From Actinomycetota bacterium (GTDB lineage Bacteria; Actinomycetota; Thermoleophilia; Gaiellales; Gaiellaceae), in assembly GCA_003139545.1 (NCBI GenBank), contig PLJC01000033.1:5033-58597 (forward strand): a stretch of DNA of 53,565 nt. The letters run 5' to 3'. Shown in pieces: positions 25,091-34,441 of the stretch. The translations under genes and the position numbers were made by a program. Positions within the stretch are counted from its first letter, which is position 1. Each line of letters starts with the position of its first letter. The notes below the pieces were generated by a model, which saw only the letters and a program-made list of their open reading frames with translations, was not told the origin of the DNA and did not search any database.

Positions 25091-26201
25091 GCGCAGGCTG
25101 CGGCAGCCCCGGTGGCTGATCGTCGCCGTCCCGGCCGGCTCGCTCGTCTTCGCGTTCTTCGCGGCAGGCCTTGTCCTCTACGCGACGGGTCACAACGCGC
25201 TGTCGAGCTATCGCCAGATCGTCGACGCCGCCTTCCTGAACAGCGGAGCCATCGGCCAGACGCTGACGCAGGCGACGCCGCTCGCGTTCACCGGCCTCGC
25301 GGCTGCGGCCGCATTCCGGATGCGCCTGTTCAACATCGGCGCGGAGGGCCAGCTCTTCATGGGCGCGATCACCGCCGACGCCGCCGGGCTCTACCTCGGC
25401 GGCCACGGTTGGCCGACGGCGCTCGTCATCTTCGCGATGGTCATTGCCGGTTGCGCGGGAGGTGCGGCCTGGGCGCTCATCCCCGGCGCGTTGCGCGCGT
25501 TCTTCAAGACGAACGAGATCATCACGTCGTTGATGCTCAACTACGTCGCCGCGTACGTGCTGACGTATCTCGTGTTCAACACCGAGTCGTACTGGCGGCA
25601 GACGAAGGGCTTCAACGCGAGCGTGTTCCCGACCTCGAAGACGCTGCCGAACGACGCGCTGTGGCCGAGCGCGATGATCCACGCGCGCGGCGGCATCGCG
25701 CTGCCGCTCGGCGCAGGGATCGCCGTCCTCGTGGCGTTCCTGCTCTGGTTCCTGTTCACGCGCACGCGCTTCGGCTTCGAGGCGCAGGTGCTCGGCGACT
25801 CGCCGCGCGCCGCGCAGTACGCCGGCATGCGGACACGGCGCAAGATCCTCGCGGTGATGGGCATCTCGGGCGCCGTCGCCGGGCTCGGCGGCGCGAGCCA
25901 GGTAGGCGACTTCGCCCACATGCTCGATGCCGACCCGAACGGCCTGCAGAAGCAGTACTACGGGTACACGGGGATCGTCGTCGCCGCGCTCGCGCGCTAC
26001 AACCCGCTCGCGGTCGTCGTCGTTGCGTTCCTCATCGGCGCGTTGCAGAACGCCGGCAACACGTTGCAGGGCGCCGACTTCCCGTCCGGCCTCGTCGGCG
26101 TGATGCAGGGGATCATCCTGTTCTCGGCGCTCGGCGGTGAGCTGCTCGTGCGCTACCGCGTTCGCGTCGGCCGGACGATGCCCGCGACGGAGGCCGCGTG
26201 A
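25080..26201 (+). CDS. Nucleoside ABC transporter permease 1
   Basis: A 373-residue BPD-transport-2 family permease with about ten helices; FRMRLFNIGAEGQLFMGA is the family's conserved loop. GTG start overlaps the ATPase gene by 11 bp. Forms a heterodimer with the next gene product. Confidence 0.9.
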   Translation: MRIERRLRQPRWLIVAVPAGSLVFAFFAAGLVLYATGHNALSSYRQIVDAAFLNSGAIGQTLTQATPLAFTGLAAAAAFRMRLFNIGAEGQLFMGAITADAAGLYLGGHGWPTALVIFAMVIAGCAGGAAWALIPGALRAFFKTNEIITSLMLNYVAAYVLTYLVFNTESYWRQTKGFNASVFPTSKTLPNDALWPSAMIHARGGIALPLGAGIAVLVAFLLWFLFTRTRFGFEAQVLGDSPRAAQYAGMRTRRKILAVMGISGAVAGLGGASQVGDFAHMLDADPNGLQKQYYGYTGIVVAALARYNPLAVVVVAFLIGALQNAGNTLQGADFPSGLVGVMQGIILFSALGGELLVRYRVRVGRTMPATEAA

Positions 26202-27166
26202 ACAACTCGCTGCTCGTCGTCGTGCTCGCGTCGGGCGTCGCCTACGGGACGCCGCTTCTCTACGGCGCGCTCGGCGAGCTGCTGGCGGAGCGCTCGGGCG
26301 TGCTCAACCTCGGCGTCGAGGGGATGATGCTCGTCGGCGCGGTGATGGGCTTCTGGACGGTGCAGCGCCTGCACGCCGACACCGCGCTCTCGCTCGCGGC
26401 CGCCGTCGGCGTCGCCGCGCTCGCCGGCATGGCGATGGCGGCCATCCACGCCTTCCTCGTCATCACGCTGCGCGCGAGCCAGATCGTCTCCGGTCTGGCG
26501 TTGACGATCTTCGCCGGCGCCGCCGGGCTCTCCTCGTACCTCGGGAACGACCTCAATCTCGCCGACAACCCCGCGCGCCACGCCTTCAACGCCGCCGTCT
26601 TCCCGTCGTCGATGCAGGGCTGGCCGATCGTCGGCCCGATCATCTTCGGGCAGAACGTGCTCGTGTACGCGTCGTGGGTCTGCGTCGTCGGCGTCTCGCT
26701 CTATCTGTCGCGGACGCGGCTGGGGCTCAACGTGCGCGCGGTCGGCGAGGCGCCGGCTTCGGCAGATGCGATGGGGATCAACGTGACCGCGTACCGCTAC
26801 GCGCACACGCTCGCAGGCGGGGCGTTCGCGGGTGTCGCGGGCGCGACGTTCACGCTCGCCATCACGCCGCAGTGGGTGAGCGGGATCACCGGCGGCGCCG
26901 GCTGGATCGCGATCGCGCTCGTGATCTTCGCCTTCTGGCGCCCGGCGCTCTGCCTCGTCGGCGCGTACTTCTTCGGTGCGCTGCAGGCGCTGTCGCCGCA
27001 GCTCCAGGCGCGCGGCATCAACCTCGGGCCGACGGAGCTGTGGGCGAACTCGCTGCCGTACGTGATGACCGTCGTCGTGCTCGTCTTCGTGTCCGCGAGC
27101 GGGGCCCGCCGCAGACTGGGCGCACCCGCGAGCCTCGGCCTGCCGTACGTGCGCGAAGAACGCTGA
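26198..27166 (+). CDS. Nucleoside ABC transporter permease 2
   Basis: A 322-residue permease of the same family with about eight to ten helices; GVLNLGVEGMMLVGAVMGF is the conserved loop. GTGA overlap with permease 1. Completes the importer. Confidence 0.9.
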   Translation: MNNSLLVVVLASGVAYGTPLLYGALGELLAERSGVLNLGVEGMMLVGAVMGFWTVQRLHADTALSLAAAVGVAALAGMAMAAIHAFLVITLRASQIVSGLALTIFAGAAGLSSYLGNDLNLADNPARHAFNAAVFPSSMQGWPIVGPIIFGQNVLVYASWVCVVGVSLYLSRTRLGLNVRAVGEAPASADAMGINVTAYRYAHTLAGGAFAGVAGATFTLAITPQWVSGITGGAGWIAIALVIFAFWRPALCLVGAYFFGALQALSPQLQARGINLGPTELWANSLPYVMTVVVLVFVSASGARRRLGAPASLGLPYVREER

Positions 27167-27180
27167 CGTGCGCAGGCGAA

Positions 27181-27253
27181 TGGCGAGGGCCGGACTCGAA
27201 CCGGCGACACCCCGGTTTTCAGCCGAGTGCTCTACCAGCTGAGCTACCTCGCC
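27181..27253 (-). tRNA. tRNA-Phe (anticodon GAA)
   Basis: On the minus strand: acceptor GGCGAGG/CCTCGCC, D arm GCTC-GAGC, anticodon arm CTCGG-CTGAAAA-CCGGG with anticodon GAA, T arm GCCGG-TTCGAGT-CCGGC, discriminator A. 73 nt in total. CCA is not encoded. Confidence 0.97.
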
Positions 27254-27262
27254 GCGGGCGTG

Positions 27263-27268
27263 AGTCTA
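27263..27268 (-). promoter_or_regulatory. Candidate -10 of the tRNA-Phe gene
   Basis: TAGACT on the minus strand, 9 nt before the tRNA, overlapping the stop of the receiver gene. No clear -35 was found. Confidence 0.35.
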
Positions 27269-27673
27269 GCGGGCTTCTTGCGCCGCGCGTACGGAGCGCA
27301 GGCGCTGGACGAGGCTGTCGACGAGGTCGCCCTTCATGAGGACCGCGTCGGCGCCCGCCTCGGTCACGGCATCGTGCAGCTCCGGGGCTGGATCGCCGGT
27401 GAGCGCGATCAGGCACAGGTTGGGATGGTCCTTCCGCAGCCGCGCGACGGCGGTGACGCCGTCGACGATCGGCATGTGCAGGTCGATCACGACCGCGTCG
27501 GGCTCGAGCTCGTCCGCGAGCTCGATCGCATCGAGGCCGTTGCCCGCGGTCCCGGCCACCGTCAGCACGGGCTGGTGCTCGATCAGGGGCAGGAGCGACT
27601 CGAGGAACTCACGGTCGTCGTCCACGAGGAGGACGCGCACCGGTACCGCGACCGTCCCGTCGGGCTGGTCCAC
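27266..27673 (-). CDS. Stand-alone response regulator receiver protein
   Basis: A 135-residue CheY-like receiver without an output domain. Acidic pocket Asp18-Asp19, phosphoacceptor Asp64 in VVIDLHMP, Thr92 and Lys114 are in place, so it should be phosphorylatable. No kinase is adjacent. GTG start 6 nt after TAACGT on this strand. Divergent from arginase across 23 bp. Its output is unknown. Confidence 0.88.
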   Translation of the reverse strand: MDQPDGTVAVPVRVLLVDDDREFLESLLPLIEHQPVLTVAGTAGNGLDAIELADELEPDAVVIDLHMPIVDGVTAVARLRKDHPNLCLIALTGDPAPELHDAVTEAGADAVLMKGDLVDSLVQRLRSVRAAQEAR

Positions 27674-27679
27674 GGGCTG

Positions 27680-27689
27680 ACGTTAGCCT
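27680..27689. promoter_or_regulatory. Overlapping divergent -10 elements, receiver gene / arginase
   Basis: Minus strand: TAACGT (27680-27685), 6 nt from the receiver GTG. Plus strand: TAGCCT (27684-27689), 7 nt from the arginase GTG. They share two bases, so both genes appear leaderless and may compete for polymerase. Confidence 0.55.
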
Positions 27690-27696
27690 TGCCGGC

Positions 27697-28611
27697 GTGA
27701 CCGTGCAACCGACTGGTCGTGAGATCGCGTTGATCGGTGCTCCGCTCGACCTCGGTGCGGGACGGCGCGGCGTCGACATGGGCCCGTCGGCAATCCGGTA
27801 CGCCGGGCTCGAGCAGCATCTGCGCGAGGCGCTCGGCATCCGCACCGTCGACCTCGGCAACGTGATCGCGCCCGTCGCGGAGTCGACCGAGGCGGGAGAC
27901 GAGCGCGCGCGGTTCCTCCGGCAGATCCTCTCGCTCTGCGACGAGGTGGCGGAGCTCGTCGCAGGCGCACGCCGCAATGGGCAGACGCCGCTCGTGCTCG
28001 GCGGCGACCACTCGATCGCGCTGGGCACTCTCGTCGGCATGGCGGCGGCGCACGGCCCGGGCGGCGTGCTCTGGATCGACGCGCACGGCGACCTGAACAC
28101 ACCGGAATCGTCTCCGAGCGGGAACGTGCACGGCATGGTCCTCGCCGCAGCGCTCGGCCTCGGCGGCCGCGCATTCGACCACGAGGGCTGGACGCTGCCC
28201 GCGGTCGAGGCCGGCCGCCTCTCGCTCTTCGGCGTGCGCTCGCTCGATCAGGGCGAGCGCGAGCTCCTGAAGAAGCTGGACGCGAAGGTCTACACGATGG
28301 CCGACATCGACCGGATCGGCGTCGAGCACTGCATGCGCGATGCGATCGCGCACGCCTCGGGCGCGGCATTCCTCCACGTCAGCCTCGACCTCGACGTCGT
28401 CGATCCGGAGACTGCGCCCGGCGTCGGCACACCGGTGCGCGGCGGGCTCTCCTACCGCGAGGCGCACCTCGCGATGGAGGTCATCGCCGAATCGGCGAAG
28501 GCCGACTCCTTCGACGTCGTCGAAGTGAACCCGGTGCTCGACCGCGAAAACGCGACCGGAAAGCTCGCGGTCGAGTTGATCGCCTCTGCTCTAGGGGCGC
28601 GGATCTTGTAG
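27697..28611 (+). CDS. rocF: Arginase
   Basis: Hydrolyses arginine to ornithine and urea. The binuclear Mn ligands are His105 (GGDHS), Asp128, His130 and Asp132 (DAHGDLN), and Asp231 and Asp233 in SLDLDVVDPETAPG. 304 residues, normal for arginase; the ETAPGVGTPV loop is typical of arginase rather than agmatinase. GTG start. The last 21 bp overlap the convergent hydrolase. Confidence 0.92.
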   Translation: MTVQPTGREIALIGAPLDLGAGRRGVDMGPSAIRYAGLEQHLREALGIRTVDLGNVIAPVAESTEAGDERARFLRQILSLCDEVAELVAGARRNGQTPLVLGGDHSIALGTLVGMAAAHGPGGVLWIDAHGDLNTPESSPSGNVHGMVLAAALGLGGRAFDHEGWTLPAVEAGRLSLFGVRSLDQGERELLKKLDAKVYTMADIDRIGVEHCMRDAIAHASGAAFLHVSLDLDVVDPETAPGVGTPVRGGLSYREAHLAMEVIAESAKADSFDVVEVNPVLDRENATGKLAVELIASALGARIL

Positions 28612-29361
28612 GAACCGCTCGACGGCGTCCGCGGTCTCGTCGAACGCCGACCACATGACCATGTGCAGGCCGGGCACGGTGACGACGTCGACGCGACCGG
28701 CGTACGCCTGCAGATGCTCCTCGCGCACGAGGCCGTACTCGGGCGCATAGAGGAGGAGGGTCGGCACGGTCAGCGTGTCGGGTACAGGCGAAGGTGTCGC
28801 GAGCTCGCGGTAGATCGAGATCACGGCATCCTGCAACGTGCGCCGCTTGATGCGTCCGTCCGGGAGGACGTCGTGGTAGAGCGGAATGTCTGCGAGCGCG
28901 CGCGCGACGTCAATCTCGCCGGCATCGTGACGGCTCTCGACGTACGCGGCCGCGGAGTCGAACACCTGCTCGTGCGACTCGACGTAGGCCATGAACTCGG
29001 CCACGTCGGGGAGGATGTCGATCGCGGGATCGAGCAGCACGGCGCGCCGGATCCGCTCCGGATGGCGCGCGGCGAGCTCGAGGACGAGCCGACCGCCGAA
29101 CGAGTGGCCGACCCAGTCCGGCCGCTCGAGGCCGAGATCGTCGATCGTCTCGATCAGATCGGCGACGTGCGTGCCGAAGTCCCACGGCGGCTCCCAGCCG
29201 GAACGCCCGTGGCCACGGAGGTCCGGCGCGATGACGCGGAAGTGCGCCGCCCACCGCTCCTCCGCGAGCTGCATGAAGCGCTCGCCGTGCGCGGTGACGC
29301 CGTGCAGGCACACCACCGGCGGTGCGTCCGGGTCGCCCCATTCGTAGACGTGCAGCTGCAT
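28591..29361 (-). CDS. Alpha/beta-fold hydrolase
   Basis: A 256-residue hydrolase with oxyanion motif LHGVTAHGERF, nucleophile Ser87 in GHSFGG, and a C-terminal histidine in PGLHMVMW. The acid is probably Asp in LLDPAIDILPD or the later APEYGL region. Substrate unknown. ATG shares one base with the rarA stop, so it is cotranscribed with rarA. Confidence 0.88.
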   Translation of the reverse strand: MQLHVYEWGDPDAPPVVCLHGVTAHGERFMQLAEERWAAHFRVIAPDLRGHGRSGWEPPWDFGTHVADLIETIDDLGLERPDWVGHSFGGRLVLELAARHPERIRRAVLLDPAIDILPDVAEFMAYVESHEQVFDSAAAYVESRHDAGEIDVARALADIPLYHDVLPDGRIKRRTLQDAVISIYRELATPSPVPDTLTVPTLLLYAPEYGLVREEHLQAYAGRVDVVTVPGLHMVMWSAFDETADAVERFLQDPRP

Positions 29362-30584
29362 CAGTCCGGTCTGTAGTACTTCTTGCCCTTGAGTTCGTCC
29401 GGAAGGTAGTCGACCTCGAATCCCTGCGGGTCGTCGTGCGGGTAAACGTAGCCCTTGCCGTGGCCGAGCTGCCGGCCGTACCAGCTTGCGTCGCGCAGTG
29501 ACTTCGGCGGTTTCGCGGTTCCGTGCTCCCGAACGTCCGCGGCCGCTTCGTTGATCGCGACATAGCTCGCGTTCGACTTGGGCGCGAGCGCGAGGTAGAT
29601 CGCGGCCTGTGCGAGATTCAGCCGCGCCTCCGGCAGGCCGACATGCTCGACCGCCTGTGCCGCAGCGACCGCGACGACGAGCGCCTGCGGATCCGCGTTG
29701 CCGATGTCCTCGGAGGCGAGCACGATCATGCGTCGCGCGATGAAGCGCGCGTCTTCTCCACCTTCGAGCATCGCGGCGAGGTAGTACACCGCGGCATCCG
29801 GGTCGGACCCGCGCATCGACTTGATGAACGCCGACGTGAAGTTGTAGTGCGCGTCGGACGTCTTGTCGTAAACGACGGGCCGCTTGCGTGCCGCATCCTC
29901 GACGTTCTCCACCGTGATCGCGCCGCGCGCGGTCTCCGATGCGAGCTCGACGATGTTGAGCGCGTTGCGCGCGTCGCCGCCCGCGCGGCGCACGATCAAG
30001 TCGACGACCTCGTCGGCCGCGTCGCCGCCGATCTCCGCCAGCCCGCGGCGGACGACGACGGCCATCTCCTCCTCCGAGAGCGTCTCGAGCTCGTAGACCT
30101 GCACGCGGGACAGCAGCGCCGAGTTCACCTCGTAGTACGGGTTCTCGGTCGTCGCGCCGATCAGCGTGAGGAGGCCGTCCTCCACTGCCGGCAGCAGTGC
30201 ATCCTGCTGCGCCTTGTTGAAGCGGTGGATCTCGTCGAGGAAGAGGATCGTCCGCCGGCCGCTCGTTCCCAACCGTTCACGCGCGCGCGCAAGCACCTCC
30301 CGCACGTCCTTCACCGTGGCGGACACGGCCGAGAGCTCCTCGAACGCTGCCCCCGTCGACGCGGCCACGATGCGCGCCAGCGTCGTCTTGCCGGAGCCCG
30401 GCGGCCCGTAGAAGATCGACGACCGGACGCGGTCCTCCGCGATCGCCAGCCGCAGTGCCGAGGTCTCGCCGAGGACGTGCGCTTGTCCGACGAACTCGTC
30501 CAGCGACCGGGGCCGCAGCCGCTGCGCGAGCGGCGCGATCTCCGCCGCCCGCTGGGACGCCGCCTCCGAGAAGAGATCGGACAT
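29361..30584 (-). CDS. rarA: Replication-associated recombination protein A (RarA/MgsA AAA ATPase)
   Basis: A 407-residue AAA+ ATPase acting at stalled replication forks. Walker [10 protein letters not shown] (60-68), Walker [22 protein letters not shown], and the C-terminal MgsA domain ([20 protein letters not shown]). ATG start lies 6 nt after a CATACT element on this strand, 20 bp from the divergent peptidase gene. Confidence 0.95.
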   Translation of the reverse strand: MSDLFSEAASQRAAEIAPLAQRLRPRSLDEFVGQAHVLGETSALRLAIAEDRVRSSIFYGPPGSGKTTLARIVAASTGAAFEELSAVSATVKDVREVLARARERLGTSGRRTILFLDEIHRFNKAQQDALLPAVEDGLLTLIGATTENPYYEVNSALLSRVQVYELETLSEEEMAVVVRRGLAEIGGDAADEVVDLIVRRAGGDARNALNIVELASETARGAITVENVEDAARKRPVVYDKTSDAHYNFTSAFIKSMRGSDPDAAVYYLAAMLEGGEDARFIARRMIVLASEDIGNADPQALVVAVAAAQAVEHVGLPEARLNLAQAAIYLALAPKSNASYVAINEAAADVREHGTAKPPKSLRDASWYGRQLGHGKGYVYPHDDPQGFEVDYLPDELKGKKYYRPD

Positions 30585-30590
30585 GCGAGA

Positions 30591-30598
30591 AGTATGCT
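30591..30598. promoter_or_regulatory. Overlapping divergent -10 elements, rarA / M20 peptidase
   Basis: The top strand reads AGTATGCT. Plus: TATGCT (30593-30598), 6 nt before GTG 30605. Minus: CATACT (30591-30596), 6 nt before the rarA ATG. The intergenic gap is 20 bp. Confidence 0.55.
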
Positions 30599-30604
30599 CG
30601 GCCC

Positions 30605-31888
30605 GTGTCCGAGGTCACGGATCTCCTCAGCCGGCTGATCCAGGTCGACACGACCAATCCGCCCGGCAACGAGACCGCCGCCGCCGAGCTGCTGCGCGAC
30701 TATCTCGAGGCGAACGGTGTGGAGTGCGAGCTGTACGCCCGCGTGCCGGAGCGCGCGAACCTCGTCGCGCGCGTCCGGGGCACGGGCGATGGCCCGTCGC
30801 TGCTGCTACTCGGCCACACGGACGTCGTCCTCGCCGATCCGGCCGAGTGGTCGGTGCCGCCCTTCTCCGGCGAGGTGTGGGACGGCGAGGTCTGGGGCCG
30901 CGGCGCGCTCGACATGAAGAGCCAGGTCGCCGCCGAGGCGGTCGCGCTCGCGTCGCTCGTCCGCGAGGGCTTCCGGCCGGCCGGGGACCTGATCCTCGCC
31001 TCCACCGCCGACGAGGAGGTCGGCGACGGCTTCGGCCTCCAGTGGCTGTGCGAGGCGCACCCGGACGCCGTTCGCTGCGACTTCGCGATCAACGAGGGCG
31101 GCGGCGACCGCATCGAGCTCGGCGGAGCGACCTTCTACCAGTGCACGACGGCGGAAAAGCTCACGGCACCGTTCAGGATCCTCGTCAAGGGCCGCTCCGG
31201 GCACGCGTCGATGCCGTCCATCGCCGACAACGCGCTCGTCAAGGCGGCGACGCTGATCGAGCGCATCGCTGCATACCGGCCCGAGCAGCAGGTCCAGCAG
31301 GAGGTCGAGGCGTTCACGCGCACCGTCCTCGGCGAGCTTCCGCCGACCGCCGACATCATCGACCGCCTGCGTGCGCTGGACGAGATCACCGGGGAGGTCG
31401 TGCGTGCACTGCTCGCGCCGACGTTCTCGCCGACGATGATCACCGCTTCGCACAAACGCAACGTCATTCCCGCGCTCGTCGACCTCGAAGTGGACTGCCG
31501 CCTGCTTCCGGGCCAGACGCCCGCGCAGATCGAGCCGGTCGTGCGGGCGATGCTCGGCGACGACATCGAGTACGACCTCGTCTTCGGCGAGGCGCAGGGA
31601 GGCACGCGCTCGTCGCTCGACACGCCGCTCTGGCGCGCGATCGAGTCGTTCGTCGCCGAGACCGAGCCCGGCGCTCGGGCGGTGCCGCTCGCTTGCCCGG
31701 GCTTCACCGACAGCCACTGGCTGCGTGAGGCGTTCGGCACGGTCGCGTACGGCTTCTTCCCCATGCGGTCGATGCCCGCGGACGTCTCCGCGACGCTCAT
31801 CCACTCCGCCGACGAGCGCATCCCCGTCGACGATCTCGAGCTCAACGTGAACTGGTTCCGCTTCGCCGCACACGCGATGCTCGCGTGA
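30605..31888 (+). CDS. M20 family metallopeptidase (ArgE/DapE/carboxypeptidase-like)
   Basis: A 427-residue M20 hydrolase. Metal and catalytic motifs: LLLGHTDVV, GRGALDMKSQ, TADEEVGDG with the catalytic glutamate, NEGGG and a late histidine in TLIHSADE. The lid domain carries GRSGHASMPS. Likely a peptidase or deacylase; substrate not inferable. GTG start is apparently leaderless. Overlaps pabB (GTGA). Confidence 0.9.
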   Translation: MSEVTDLLSRLIQVDTTNPPGNETAAAELLRDYLEANGVECELYARVPERANLVARVRGTGDGPSLLLLGHTDVVLADPAEWSVPPFSGEVWDGEVWGRGALDMKSQVAAEAVALASLVREGFRPAGDLILASTADEEVGDGFGLQWLCEAHPDAVRCDFAINEGGGDRIELGGATFYQCTTAEKLTAPFRILVKGRSGHASMPSIADNALVKAATLIERIAAYRPEQQVQQEVEAFTRTVLGELPPTADIIDRLRALDEITGEVVRALLAPTFSPTMITASHKRNVIPALVDLEVDCRLLPGQTPAQIEPVVRAMLGDDIEYDLVFGEAQGGTRSSLDTPLWRAIESFVAETEPGARAVPLACPGFTDSHWLREAFGTVAYGFFPMRSMPADVSATLIHSADERIPVDDLELNVNWFRFAAHAMLA

Positions 31889-32844
31889 CGATCGAGCTCG
31901 CGTCCCTGGCAGAGCTGGAGCCCGCGCTCGCCGCCGAGGAGTTCGACGTCGCGCGCGTGTTCGTCGCGTATGGCGCGTCCGCACCGTCGGCGCCGGAGCC
32001 GTGCGAGCTGCCGAAGGTTGCGTACTCGCTCGAGGCGCCGCCGGCAGCACACGGATCGTTCTCGGTCGGCGAGTGGGAGACGACGTGGAGCCCGGAGGAG
32101 TACGCCGCCGCGGTCGAGACCGTGCGCGCGGCCATCTACGAGGGCGACGTCTACCAGGTGAGCCTCGTCCAGCACCTGCGCGCGGATTTCGACGGCGACC
32201 CGGTTGCAGTCGCTGCCGCGCTCGCGTCACTCCGGCCGCTCGAGCCCGCGCCGCTCGTCGGCGACGGGTGGGCCATTGTCTCCGCCTCGCCCGAGCTGCT
32301 CCTGCAGAAGCGCGGGAACGTCGTGCGCACGTCGCCGATCAAGGGCACGCGCCCGGCGGGCGTCCCCATCGAGTCCGCGAAGGATGCGGCCGAGCACGTG
32401 ATGATCGTCGACCTCGAGCGCAACGACCTCTCGCGCGTGTGCGTCCCCGGCAGCGTGCGCTGGCCCGAGCTGCTCGCGGAGCGGCAGCTGGCCGGTGTCT
32501 CGCACCTCGTCGCCACCGTCGAGGGCGAGCTCCGGCCCGGCGTGACGCTGACCGAGCTGCTCGAGGCCGTCCTCCCGGGCGGCTCCGTCACCGGCTGTCC
32601 GAAGTCGAGCGCGCTCGAGCTGATCCACGCGCTCGAGCCGGTCGGCCGCGGCGCGTCGATGGGCGCGCTCGGCCGCGTGTACGCGAACGGCGACCTCGAC
32701 CTCGCACTCACCATCCGCACGTTCGCGATCGTCGACGGCTCGATCCACCTGTGGGTGGGCGGCGGCATCGTGTGGGACTCCGAGCCGGCCGCCGAGATCG
32801 AGGAGTCGTGGGTGAAGGCCCGCCCGCTCCTGGCGGCGGTGTGA
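31885..32844 (+). CDS. pabB: Aminodeoxychorismate synthase component I (PabB), short form
   Basis: Chorismate-binding enzyme for p-aminobenzoate and folate. The PIKGT motif (Lys153), instead of PIAGT of anthranilate synthase, marks PabB. Further motifs: DLERNDLSRVC, PGGSVTGCPK and GRVYANGDLDLALTIRT. 319 residues versus about 450: the N-terminal domain is largely missing, as in some actinobacterial and thermophile forms. GTGA overlaps on both sides; no glutamine amidotransferase (PabA) is adjacent. Confidence 0.9.
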   Translation: MTIELASLAELEPALAAEEFDVARVFVAYGASAPSAPEPCELPKVAYSLEAPPAAHGSFSVGEWETTWSPEEYAAAVETVRAAIYEGDVYQVSLVQHLRADFDGDPVAVAAALASLRPLEPAPLVGDGWAIVSASPELLLQKRGNVVRTSPIKGTRPAGVPIESAKDAAEHVMIVDLERNDLSRVCVPGSVRWPELLAERQLAGVSHLVATVEGELRPGVTLTELLEAVLPGGSVTGCPKSSALELIHALEPVGRGASMGALGRVYANGDLDLALTIRTFAIVDGSIHLWVGGGIVWDSEPAAEIEESWVKARPLLAAV

Positions 32845-33650
32845 ACCTCCTCGCCGTCGCGGTCGCAGGTCGCGGTCTCGTCGATCCGCACGCGCCCGTG
32901 TTCACGGCGGACGACGAGGCGCTGCTGCGCGGGCGCGCCGTCTTCGAGACCGCGCGCGTGTACGACGGCGCGCCGTTCCGCATGGACGCGCACATCGACC
33001 GGCTCGGCCGGTCGGCCGCGCGCGTACGGCTGCCCGCTCCGGATGCGGATGAGTGCGTGCGGCTCGCCGACGGCGTCGTCAAGGCCGCAGGTGTCTCCGA
33101 TCTCGCGCTGCGCTTCTACTGGACGGGGACGACGCTCGTCGCCACCGCCGCCGCGGTCGACCCGGCGCTCGAGGAGCAGCGTGCGCGCGGGCTGCGCCTC
33201 GCCGTCGTCCGCTGGTCGACGGGCGCGCTCGCTGCGGCGAAGTCGACGAGCTACGCAGAGAACATGGCTGCGCAGGACGCGGCGGCGGAGCTCGGAGCAG
33301 ACGATGCGCTCCTCGTCGCCCACGACGGCACGGTGCTGGAGGCGCCGACCGCGAACGTGTGGTGGCGCGAAGGAGAGCGCCTGCTGACCCCGTCGCTCGA
33401 GCTGCCCATCCTCGCGGGCGTCACGCGCGCCGTCGTCCTCGAGCTCGCGCCCACGCTGGGATACGAGGTGGAGGAGGGATCGTTTCCCCTCCTGCGCCTC
33501 GCTACCGCGGACGAGGTGTTCCTGACGTCGTCGATCCGCGAGGTGATGCCCGTCTCCGCCGTCGACGGGGCGCCGATTCCGCTCGGCGAGGGCGCGATCG
33601 CCCTGCAGCACGCGCTGCGATCGGCCGCCGGAGTACCCTCAACGACATGA
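32841..33650 (+). CDS. pabC: Aminodeoxychorismate lyase (class IV aminotransferase fold)
   Basis: A 269-residue PLP enzyme that releases pyruvate from aminodeoxychorismate to give p-aminobenzoate. Lys134 in AAKSTSYAENM is the cofactor lysine; LEAPTANVWW and VFLTSSIREVMPV are typical. The place right after pabB favours PabC over branched-chain aminotransferase or D-amino-acid transaminase. Confidence 0.88.
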   Translation: MNLLAVAVAGRGLVDPHAPVFTADDEALLRGRAVFETARVYDGAPFRMDAHIDRLGRSAARVRLPAPDADECVRLADGVVKAAGVSDLALRFYWTGTTLVATAAAVDPALEEQRARGLRLAVVRWSTGALAAAKSTSYAENMAAQDAAAELGADDALLVAHDGTVLEAPTANVWWREGERLLTPSLELPILAGVTRAVVLELAPTLGYEVEEGSFPLLRLATADEVFLTSSIREVMPVSAVDGAPIPLGEGAIALQHALRSAAGVPSTT

Positions 33651-34441
33651 GCGAAGAGAATATCCGCCTCGGCGGGATGGCGCTGGCGAACGGAGTGCTC
33701 GTGCACGGCCCGACCTCCTGGGCGTGCGCGATCCGCCACTCCGACGGCCGCATCGAGGTTGCCTCCGCGCGCAAGCGCTTCGTCGCCTCCGGCGTCAAGA
33801 CGCCGCTGCTGCGCGGGCCGGCGAGGCTCGTCGAGTCGCTCGCCGTGCTCCCTGAGATCAAGCGGCGGCTGCCGGCGGCGCAGCTGCCGATGCAGGACCG
33901 GCGCACGCTCGCCTCCATTCTCGGGACGGCTGTCGTGGTCAAGGGCCTGCGCGAGTCGAGCCGGATGCGGCCCGCGGCGCAGGAGCTGCTTTCCGGCCTG
34001 CTCTCGCTTGCGCCCGCTGCGCTGTCGCTCCGCAGCGGCGAGCTCGCCTCGTACCACGGCGCTGAGCACATCTCCATCGGCACGTACGAGCACGGCCCCG
34101 GCGCGCAGAAGGAGCACGAGCGGTGCGGCGGTCATCTCATCGGGCCGCTGCTCCTCACCACCGCCGCCGGCAACGTGCTCGCCTCGCTCGCCCCCGAGCG
34201 GATGCGCAACCACGCGCGCACGGCCGCGCAGCTCGGCGCGCTCGGCGCGTCCACCGAGATCTTCGGCTGGATGACGCGGCACCCGAAGAACGTCGTCGCG
34301 CAGGCGCTGTCGAAGCCGGGTCACGAGCTTCAGCACCGGCTCACCACGGCTGATCCCACGCCCGCGCAGCTCGAGGTCGCCGAGGCGGCGCTCAGCGCCT
34401 GCCTGGAGCTCGAACGTGGCGACGACGCGCACAACACGTAA
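33647..34441 (+). CDS. DUF1385 family protein
   Basis: A 264-residue protein with the family's RLGGMALANGVLVHGP start and the motif ASYHGAEHISIGTYEHG, a histidine/glutamate-rich block that could bind metal. Family members often have hydrophobic segments; AAQELLSGLLSLAPAALSL is the likely one. No reaction is known. ATGA overlap with pabC, but TACCCT 7 nt upstream (33634-33639) may also provide an internal leaderless promoter. Confidence 0.8.
   Translation: MSEENIRLGGMALANGVLVHGPTSWACAIRHSDGRIEVASARKRFVASGVKTPLLRGPARLVESLAVLPEIKRRLPAAQLPMQDRRTLASILGTAVVVKGLRESSRMRPAAQELLSGLLSLAPAALSLRSGELASYHGAEHISIGTYEHGPGAQKEHERCGGHLIGPLLLTTAAGNVLASLAPERMRNHARTAAQLGALGASTEIFGWMTRHPKNVVAQALSKPGHELQHRLTTADPTPAQLEVAEAALSACLELERGDDAHNT

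Noticed and set aside
27167..27339. Open frames across the tRNA region
   Set aside because: They translate the tRNA-Phe gene itself, a well-known artefact; the cloverleaf is complete.
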